This document shows positions 1 through 5,299 of a stretch of DNA of 5,299 nucleotides, piece after piece; the first letter of the stretch is position 1; every line of letters starts with the position of its first letter. This stretch comes from JBEKZQ01 sp049509675. Lineage in GTDB: Bacteria > Planctomycetota > Planctomycetia > Pirellulales > Thermoguttaceae. The stretch lies in assembly GCA_049509675.1 (NCBI GenBank), contig JBEKZQ010000430.1:1-5299 (forward strand), given 5' to 3'. The notes under the pieces are model-generated. The model saw nothing but the letters and a program-made list of their open reading frames with translations. It had not been told where the DNA came from and searched no databases. A program made the translations under genes and the position numbers.

Positions 1-1
1 T

Positions 2-2197
2 GGTCAGATCCATTACTTCTGCTGCGAGCATTGCCGGCAGGAGTTCCTCCGGCAGCGCGCAAGAGGGGAGAATCGTGCCGCGGCAGCCGACCTGTATACC
101 TGCCCGATGCACCCGGAGAGCCAACAACCGGGACCTGGGGCATGCCCGAAATGCGGTATGGCGCTGGAGCCGAAATACGTTTCTGCGTCGGTCCCCACGG
201 ACGACTCGGAGCTGCGCGACATGTCGCGCCGCCTGTGGGTGGCCGTGGTCTTGGGCCTGCCGGTTTTCACGATCGCGATGGGGCCCATGTTGGGCGTACC
301 CTTGGATCGTTGGTCCCACGCCGGCCTGGCATGGGTGCAGTTGATCCTGAGCACGCCGGTGGTGCTGTGGGCCGGCTGGCCGCTTCTGCTGCGCGGCTGG
401 CGGAGCATCGTCAGCCGGCATCCGAACATGTTTACGCTCATCGCCCTGGGCGTGGGGGCCGCCTACTGCTATAGCCTGGCGGCCGTGCTCTTTCCCCAGG
501 CGCTGCCGCAGTCGTTCTACGAGCACGGGCACGCGGCGGTGTATTTCGAGTCGGCTGCCATGATTACGGCCCTGGTTCTGCTCGGACAGGTGTTGGAACT
601 CCGTGCCCGCCGCCGTACGGGCGAGGCGATCCGCCGCTTGCTCGCGCTGGCCCCGCCCACCGCCCGGCTCGTCCGCGACGATGAAATCCACGTCGTGCCG
701 CTGGCGGAAGTCCGCGAGGGCGATCTGTTGCAAGTCGTTCCGGGCGACAAGATCCCCGTGGACGCGGCGGTCGTGGAAGGCCAAAGCACCGTGGACGAGT
801 CGATGCTCACCGGCGAATCGATGCCGGTGGAAAAAGGCCCCAGCGATGCCGTGATTGCCGGCACGGTGAATCATGGCGGCGCGCTGCGCGTGCGGGCCCA
901 ACGGGTCGGCGAGGAAACGCTGCTGGGGCGGATCGTCCACCTGGTGGGCGAGGCCCAGCGGAGCCGGGCCCCCATCCAACGCCTGGCCGACGCCGTGGCC
1001 GGCTATTTCGTGCCGCTGGTCGTGTTGGCCGCCGTCGTGACGTTCGCTGCCTGGGCCTGGCTGGGCCCCGAGCCGCGGCTGGCCCACGCACTGCTGAGTG
1101 CCGTGGCCGTGTTGATCATCGCCTGCCCCTGCGCCCTGGGATTGGCCACGCCCATGTCGATCATGGTCGGCATGGGCCGCGGCGCGGGGGAAGGCATTCT
1201 CATCCGCAACGCCGACGTGCTGGAAATCATGCAGAAGGTCGACACGGTGGTGATGGACAAGACGGGCACGCTGACCGAGGGCCGGCCGCGCCTGAGCCAG
1301 TGCATTGCCGCACCGGGCTTCAGCGAGGCCGGCGTGCTGCAACTGGCCGCCGCGCTGGAACAGCAGAGCGGTCATCCGCTGAGCCGGGCGATCGTCGAGG
1401 CCGCCCGGCAACGACGGCTGGAGTTGCATCCGGTCGAGGATTTCCGCTCCCTGCCCGGCAACGGCATCGAGGGTACGATCGACGGTCGCAACGTGCTGGT
1501 GGGTGCGGCGGCCTTGCTCCGCGAGCGCGGCACTGCCCTCTCCCCGGCCGTCGAGCAACAAGCGGCCGACCTGCAGCGGCTCGGCCGCAGCGTCGTGTTC
1601 GTGGCCGTGGGCGGTCGTCACGCCGGTGCCCTGGCGCTGGCCGACCCCATCAAGGCCACAACCCCTCGCGCGCTGGCCGCGCTGGGCCGGCTGGGCCTCG
1701 AGATCATCATGCTCACCGGCGACAACCAGCGCACGGCCCGGGCGGTGGCCGAGAGCCTGGGCATCCGGCAGTTCGCCGCGGAAGTCTCGCCACAGGAGAA
1801 GTACCAGCGCGTCTGCGCGCTCCGCGACCAGGGCCGCGTGGTGGCGATGGCCGGCGACGGCGTGAACGACGCGCCCGCCCTGGCCCGGGCCGACGTGGGC
1901 ATCGCCATGGGCACCGGCAGCGACGTGGCCATCGAGAGCGCCGCGGTGACGTTGGTCAAAGGCGATCTGGAGGGCATCGTCCGCGCCTTCCACCTCAGTC
2001 GCCGCGTGATGCGCAACATTCGCCAGAACCTGTTCTTCGCCTTGATCTACAACCTGCTGGGCGTGCCGATCGCCGCCGGGGTCCTGTATCCGCGCTTGGG
2101 CATTTTGCTCAGTCCGGTGATTGCCGCCGCCGCCATGAGTCTCAGTTCCGTATCCGTCATCAGCAACGCCTTGCGGCTGCGGGGCAGGGGAAGGTAA
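2..2197 (+). CDS. copA: Cu(+)-exporting P1B-1 type ATPase, 5' end outside window
   Basis: Inner-membrane pump that uses ATP to move Cu(+) out of the cytoplasm. The frame is open to base 2, so the ATG at 107 is internal: it is the Met of a CPMHP motif. In-window residues 1-20 look like the end of a YHS domain (YFCCEHC), and 32-57 form a complete heavy-metal-binding domain (CPMHP ... CPKCGM). Then come eight predicted membrane segments and the full P-type core: TGES at residue 270 (actuator), CPC at 375 (ion site), DKTGT at 419 (Asp phosphorylated), HP at 458 (nucleotide domain), TGDN at 572 and GDGVND at 618. The Cu(+) signature is complete, with YN at 683 in helix 7 and MSLSS at 712 in helix 8, which argues against a Zn/Cd or Co pump. 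At least 731 residues fits the family length once a short missing N-terminus is added. No lesion is seen. Direction of transport is taken from the family. The gene symbol is used in the broad family sense. Confidence 0.95.
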   Translation, partial: GQIHYFCCEHCRQEFLRQRARGENRAAAADLYTCPMHPESQQPGPGACPKCGMALEPKYVSASVPTDDSELRDMSRRLWVAVVLGLPVFTIAMGPMLGVPLDRWSHAGLAWVQLILSTPVVLWAGWPLLLRGWRSIVSRHPNMFTLIALGVGAAYCYSLAAVLFPQALPQSFYEHGHAAVYFESAAMITALVLLGQVLELRARRRTGEAIRRLLALAPPTARLVRDDEIHVVPLAEVREGDLLQVVPGDKIPVDAAVVEGQSTVDESMLTGESMPVEKGPSDAVIAGTVNHGGALRVRAQRVGEETLLGRIVHLVGEAQRSRAPIQRLADAVAGYFVPLVVLAAVVTFAAWAWLGPEPRLAHALLSAVAVLIIACPCALGLATPMSIMVGMGRGAGEGILIRNADVLEIMQKVDTVVMDKTGTLTEGRPRLSQCIAAPGFSEAGVLQLAAALEQQSGHPLSRAIVEAARQRRLELHPVEDFRSLPGNGIEGTIDGRNVLVGAAALLRERGTALSPAVEQQAADLQRLGRSVVFVAVGGRHAGALALADPIKATTPRALAALGRLGLEIIMLTGDNQRTARAVAESLGIRQFAAEVSPQEKYQRVCALRDQGRVVAMAGDGVNDAPALARADVGIAMGTGSDVAIESAAVTLVKGDLEGIVRAFHLSRRVMRNIRQNLFFALIYNLLGVPIAAGVLYPRLGILLSPVIAAAAMSLSSVSVISNALRLRGRGR

Positions 2198-2207
2198 GGG
2201 ATTGGGG
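2181..2207 (+). other. Potential G-quadruplex motif across the ATPase stop codon
   Basis: Four G-runs (GGGG 2181-2184, GGGG 2187-2190, GGG 2198-2200, GGGG 2204-2207) are separated by loops of 2, 7 and 3 bases. This meets the usual G3+N1-7 consensus on the coding strand, so it would also be in the mRNA. The ATPase stop TAA (2195-2197) sits in the longest loop. The last two runs also lie in a two-copy 7-mer, GGGATTG/GGGATTA (2198-2211). Whether it folds is unknown; a chance match in GC-rich DNA is possible. Confidence 0.4.
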
Positions 2208-2437
2208 ATTAGAGTTCGGCAAAATAATAACTGTCCTGTTCTCGAAAGTAGTCATCACGCTCCGCGTGATGAATTCCATCTCGCGGAGCGAGATGAGTAC
2301 GATTGTTGCGACACGTATTGATTTGCCGATCCTTAGGGTTGGGGACCAGGCGCAAGCGGATAGAGGCCGCGGGACACCGTCAGGCACAAGAGGATTCGAA
2401 GTCCGTTCTGTCCAGCGGATGCTTGACGGCGTGCGGC
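2198..2437. other. Intergenic stretch between the ATPase and the small ORFs
   Basis: It holds the end of the G-rich tract, an AT-rich patch (2221-2230, AAAATAATAA), the two palindromes, and about 140 bases (2296-2437) in which I see no supported feature. A frame is open here from TTG 2303, but its translation looks non-coding. No promoter with both boxes close to consensus was found on either strand. Confidence 0.5.
2252..2295. repeat. Pair of adjacent inverted REP-like palindromes
   Basis: Two perfect hairpins lie 4 bases apart, starting 54 bases after the ATPase stop. The first (2252-2272) has a 9-bp stem (TCATCACGC / GCGTGATGA) with loop TCC. The second (2277-2295) has an 8-bp stem (CATCTCGC / GCGAGATG) with loop GGA. 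The core of the first, CGCTCCGCG, is the exact reverse complement of the core of the second, CGCGGAGCG, so the pair is one element in head-to-head copies with diverged stems. This is the architecture of REP/BIME elements. No T-run follows either stem, so an intrinsic terminator is unlikely, though the hairpins could protect the 3' end of the ATPase transcript. Confidence 0.7.
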
Positions 2438-2695
2438 ATGGTGGTCATGCTTCTATCCATGGACAGACGAGCGACCGATGACAACGAGTTGCACGCCTAC
2501 TTCAAGGCACGAGAGCGGAAGAACTTGCTACGCCCCTGTTCCTACCCTCCATTGGGCGCGGTTCTGGATGCGGCACTGAAGCAGGGTAAGCTCCATTCCC
2601 TTACGCTCAAGACGCCGTGGGCGAATCGGGACGCGGGTACGTTTGGTCCCACGTATGAACTTCAGCCGCCCAGGATTGTGCAACCGGTACAATGA
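2438..2695 (+). CDS. Small uncharacterised protein, first of a coupled pair
   Basis: I do not recognise this protein. From the ATG at 2438 it has 85 residues; other in-frame starts are ATG 2447, ATG 2459 (78 residues) and TTG 2303 (130 residues). None has a convincing Shine-Dalgarno. The stretch before 2438 translates into Arg- and Ser-rich sequence that does not look coding, so the shorter forms are preferred. The body is soluble and basic in its first half (FKARERKNLLRPC), then SYPPLGAVLDAALKQGKLHS, then an aromatic and Pro-containing tail (TPWANRD, GTFGPTYELQPPR). No membrane segment is evident apart from the short MVVMLLS run at the 2438 start. Its TGA overlaps the next ATG as ATGA (2692-2695), implying co-translation. 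A stray C-terminal piece of a larger protein, such as a polymorphic toxin tip, is possible but unproven. Confidence 0.5.
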   Translation: MVVMLLSMDRRATDDNELHAYFKARERKNLLRPCSYPPLGAVLDAALKQGKLHSLTLKTPWANRDAGTFGPTYELQPPRIVQPVQ

Positions 2696-3045
2696 AATAC
2701 GCGCCACGGCTCGACTATGTCGATACTAGGGAGCTCGAATTCAGGCTTGGCAATTTGGGCGCCGCATTGGTGGGCGACCTTGCGCAGATAACGTCGTGCG
2801 CGATAAAGCGTCCGCAGGCCGCCTACTTCATGTTAGCAGGCTGCTACTTGTCGATTGGCGGCTATATGCATGCCTTGGGCTACCGCTACATCGACGTGCG
2901 AGACGCGTTCGCCTGCGCTGCTTTGGCGTACCTGAAGGTTTTCGAACTGCGAGGCACAGAAGAGGGCATCGATAAGCACGTCGCCGTCTTCGACACCCGC
3001 TACCCGCCCCCAGGGAGAACCACGGCTTGCTCGACGCCACCCTAG
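2692..3045 (+). CDS. Uncharacterised mostly helical protein, second of a coupled pair
   Basis: A 117-residue protein of no family I can name. Its ATG overlaps the preceding TGA (ATGA). No Shine-Dalgarno is visible, so translation probably depends on ribosomes finishing the upstream gene. Residues 12-90 read as a compact, mostly alpha-helical domain with small-residue and aromatic patterning (GNLGAALVGDL, YFMLAGCYLSIGGYMHALGY, AFACAALAYLKVFELRG). No catalytic motif or signal peptide stands out. The last 18 or so residues (FDTRYPPPGR, TTACSTPP) are Pro/Thr-rich and unlike the rest, which may mean the original C-terminus was replaced or frameshifted. Small helical proteins placed directly after a basic small ORF are common as immunity proteins or antitoxins, but that is context only. 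The stop TAG shares CTAG with the opposite-strand kinase stop. Confidence 0.55.
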   Translation: MKYAPRLDYVDTRELEFRLGNLGAALVGDLAQITSCAIKRPQAAYFMLAGCYLSIGGYMHALGYRYIDVRDAFACAALAYLKVFELRGTEEGIDKHVAVFDTRYPPPGRTTACSTPP

Positions 3046-5299
3046 AATTTATGAATAATCCGGGCTGCGGTGGCGGCTGGCGCCAGGTACCGGGCGAGAA
3101 TATCGCGCAATCCCGCGGCGCTGATGGGTTTGGCGATGTAGTCATCGCAACCGGCCTCGAGACATTTTTCACGGTCGCCGACCATGGTGTGGGCAGTCAA
3201 GGCCACAATGGGCGCCTCCCAACCGTGCTGGCGGAGCCATCGCGTGGCTTCGTAGCCGTTCATTTCCGGCATCTGCATGTCCATGAGAATCAGGTCGTAT
3301 GGCCTTCCCTCGGCTATTGATTTCTCAGTCAGGCGGCAGGCTATTTGGCCATTTTCCGCTGTTTCGACCTCCAGGTTCATCTTGTGAAACATCTGGCGAA
3401 CGACCAGTTGGACATCGGGGGCATCTTCCGCCAGCAGCACCCGACCATGTAATATCGGCTCCTGCTCCTTCGGCAGTGGTTCTTGTGGCACCGTTGGAGT
3501 GTCTTGGGGCGCTTGCAGCATACGCGCGCCTTCCAGCGAGCCAACGTCGATCGTCAGGGTGAAGGTGCTTCCCTTTCCCAATTCACTGGCGACCTCAATA
3601 TCGCCGTTGAGCACCTTTGCCAGACGCTTGGAGATGGCCAGTCCGAGACCCGTGCCCCCATAGCGGCGGGTCGCCGACGCATCTGCCTGCATGAACGGCT
3701 GAAAGAGTTCTCGGATCTTTTCGGGGTGGATGCCGATGCCGGTGTCTGAAACGGCAAACTGCACCTGCGCAGCCCCCTTGTCGTTGCGGATGCAGCAGAC
3801 GGTTGCGCGGACTACGCCGTGCTCGGTGAACTTGACGGCATTGCCCAACAGATTCACGAGGACTTGACGCAGGCGTGCCGGGTCCGTGCATATTCTCTCC
3901 GGGAGCGGAAACTTGCAGTCAACCTCCAAAGCCAGTCCCTTTTGTTCTGCCCGGACTCGCACCACCAAGATCGCTTCGTTGATGATTTGCAGCAGGGAAC
4001 AGTCCTCTTTGCACAAGGTCATTCGGTCGGCTTCGATTTTCGACAGGTCCAGGATGTCGTTGATCAACTCCAGCAGGGCCTTGCCATTTCTCTGGATCGC
4101 GCCCAAGAAGTTGTTGTGCTCGTCGCGAGGCAGATTGGGCGTCGTCAACAGATCACTGAACCCCAGAATGGCTGTCATCGGGGTGCGGATCTCATGGCTC
4201 ATGTTCGCCAGGAATTCGCTCTTGGCGCGGTTGGCCGCTTCGGCGGCTTCTTTGGCCTGTTGGAGGACCTCCTGCGTTCTCTTGGACTGCGTGATATCTT
4301 CCACCATCTCGATGAAGCCCGTCACCGCCCCGTCGGGCCCGAACATGGGAAACGCCTTTACCCTCACGGAAAATCGGCTGCCATCGTCCCTGACCCCGGT
4401 CGTCTCGACTTCTGCCGGCCGGCCTGTCGCCATAGCCTTCGTGCCGGGGCAATGGGAGCATGCCTCGCCGCGTTTCTCAAACTCGCGGAAACACTTCTTG
4501 CCGATGAACACATCCCCGGGCTTGCGGAACATCCGCGCCTGGGCGGGGTTGATGGTGACGATGGTATGGCTGGAATTGATGAGCGTAATCCCGACATCAA
4601 CGTTCTCAACAAGCGATCGGTATCGCGACTCGCTCTCAGACAGCGTGCGTTGGGCGCGTACGGCCCGGCGGATGCTGGCAAAGTAATACCATGCCAGCAT
4701 TGCGGTGAAAAGCAGTCCGCCCGTCAGCGCGCCCCACGGCTGCCATGTTCGGCGCGCGATGACATAGCCGGGCGACGGAGTACAAAGAAGCCGCCACGCC
4801 CGTCCGCCGATACTGTACTGCATGACGTAGCGCGCATCGTTCAGGCCGGCGATCTCGCCGCCGGCCGCCGCCGGGGAAGATTCCTGCCGGGCACGAGACG
4901 GATGGAAATAGAGAAAACGTTCGTCCGGCGGGGCCGACATGTCATCCAGGCGGATGTCGATGCCCCCGGGGCGCAAACGGCTTAGGGCCGCTTCCACCAT
5001 GCCGGCCAGCCGGAAGACGCCGAGCACGAATCCCCTAAGCGCCTCCCGGCGCTGCGGCACGGTTGCGGTGGGCATCCCTTTGGCATACACGGGCAAGAAG
5101 ATGAGAAAACCGAAGCTTTTCCCTTTTTCCTGGACCAGGGTGATTCGCGCCGTGGCGGCCGCCTCGCCGCTGTCCATCGCCCGCCGCAGCGCCTCCAGCC
5201 GGGTACGGTTTGAGGCCAGATCGTAGCCGATGGCAGCTTCGTTGCCGCGCCGCGGCTCGAGGTAGTAGACGGGGAAGTAGTCCGGGCGCCGCGCTGCGC
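3042..5299 (-). CDS. CHASE-PAS hybrid sensor histidine kinase, 5' end outside window
   Basis: Membrane sensor kinase that autophosphorylates on His and passes phosphate to its own receiver domain. The frame is open to the right edge (751 residues in window), so the ATG at 5175-5177 is internal: the 40 codons before it (YFPVYYLEP ... NRTRLEAL) continue a CHASE ligand-binding domain, which normally lies outside the cytoplasm. Counting from that Met: rest of CHASE to about 80, membrane helix 148-168, PAS about 184-298 with a Cys cluster (229, 240, 243), then a short helical linker. HisKA carries SHEIRTP with phospho-His 328 (4194-4196). HATPase_c shows the N box (Asn446), DTGIGI and GGTGLGL. The receiver (about 579-695) has acidic Glu584/Asp585, phospho-acceptor Asp633 (3279-3281), Thr661 and Lys683. 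No HPt domain follows, so a separate phosphotransfer partner is expected. The ligand is unknown. No output partner is in the window. Confidence 0.95.
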   Translation of the reverse strand, partial: AARRPDYFPVYYLEPRRGNEAAIGYDLASNRTRLEALRRAMDSGEAAATARITLVQEKGKSFGFLIFLPVYAKGMPTATVPQRREALRGFVLGVFRLAGMVEAALSRLRPGGIDIRLDDMSAPPDERFLYFHPSRARQESSPAAAGGEIAGLNDARYVMQYSIGGRAWRLLCTPSPGYVIARRTWQPWGALTGGLLFTAMLAWYYFASIRRAVRAQRTLSESESRYRSLVENVDVGITLINSSHTIVTINPAQARMFRKPGDVFIGKKCFREFEKRGEACSHCPGTKAMATGRPAEVETTGVRDDGSRFSVRVKAFPMFGPDGAVTGFIEMVEDITQSKRTQEVLQQAKEAAEAANRAKSEFLANMSHEIRTPMTAILGFSDLLTTPNLPRDEHNNFLGAIQRNGKALLELINDILDLSKIEADRMTLCKEDCSLLQIINEAILVVRVRAEQKGLALEVDCKFPLPERICTDPARLRQVLVNLLGNAVKFTEHGVVRATVCCIRNDKGAAQVQFAVSDTGIGIHPEKIRELFQPFMQADASATRRYGGTGLGLAISKRLAKVLNGDIEVASELGKGSTFTLTIDVGSLEGARMLQAPQDTPTVPQEPLPKEQEPILHGRVLLAEDAPDVQLVVRQMFHKMNLEVETAENGQIACRLTEKSIAEGRPYDLILMDMQMPEMNGYEATRWLRQHGWEAPIVALTAHTMVGDREKCLEAGCDDYIAKPISAAGLRDILARYLAPAATAARIIHKF

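Noticed and set aside
107..109. ATG at 107 as start of the copper ATPase
   Set aside because: The frame is open to the left edge and the upstream codons encode YHS and CPMHP metal-binding residues; this Met is the M of CPMHP.
2202..2228. Possible promoter: TTGGGG (2202-2207) and AATAAT (2223-2228), spacing 15
   Set aside because: The -10 matches 5 of 6 but the -35 only 3 of 6 and the spacing is short; it is too weak to call.
2252..2295. Rho-independent terminator after the ATPase
   Set aside because: Stems are strong but no T-run follows either hairpin on either strand; REP-like repeats explain the structure better.
2391..2404. tRNA T-arm-like string (AGGATTCGAAGTCC)
   Set aside because: Only three or four arm pairs form and no acceptor, D or anticodon arms could be found around it.
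2436..2450. Small hairpin GCATG-GTGGT-CATGC over a candidate start codon
   Set aside because: A 5-bp stem is expected by chance and the start codon itself is uncertain.
1300..2481. 393-codon + strand open frame overlapping the ATPase
   Set aside because: Arg/Gly/Pro-rich translation in the shifted frame of a GC-rich gene; it is a shadow of the ATPase and carries no domain.
3819..4985. 388-codon + strand open frame opposite the kinase
   Set aside because: Lies entirely antisense to well-conserved kinase domains and its translation has no recognisable motif; it is a shadow frame.
5175..5177. ATG (minus strand) at 5177 as start of the histidine kinase
   Set aside because: The 40 upstream in-frame codons to the right edge read as CHASE domain, so this Met is internal.

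Overview
This is a high-GC bacterial window with two large genes that both run off the edges and converge on a short accessory stretch. No rRNA, tRNA or CRISPR is visible. The layout is a Cu(+) ATPase, then G-rich sequence and paired palindromes, then two small uncharacterised ORFs, and finally a sensor kinase on the opposite strand. The organism cannot be named from the sequence. The YHS plus CPMHP-type N-terminus on the copper pump, the CHASE-PAS hybrid kinase and the short inverted palindrome pair would fit a planctomycete or another environmental high-GC Gram-negative, but that is inference.

Left (2-2197, + strand): the C-terminal 731 residues of a P1B-1 copper-exporting ATPase (CopA type). 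All catalytic motifs and the Cu(+)-site signature residues in the last two membrane helices are intact. The true start lies before the window: the frame is open to base 2 and encodes part of a YHS domain and a complete CPMHP...CPKCGM heavy-metal-binding domain.

Middle (2198-3045, + strand): a potential G-quadruplex straddles the ATPase stop codon. It is followed by two adjacent perfect hairpins that are inverted relatives of each other (REP/BIME-like). After these come two small ORFs joined by an ATGA stop/start overlap. I do not recognise either protein. Base composition is visibly less GC-rich than in the ATPase. A linked small-protein pair such as toxin/immunity or toxin/antitoxin is possible but unproven.

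Right (3042-5299, - strand): a membrane hybrid histidine kinase (CHASE, TM, PAS, HisKA, HATPase_c, receiver) with all phosphotransfer residues present. Its N-terminus is beyond the right edge. It converges on the small ORFs so tightly that the two opposite stop codons share one palindromic CTAG.

The ATPase and kinase are transcribed toward each other, so they are not an operon and nothing in the window links them functionally. The most interesting part is the 850-base accessory stretch between them.
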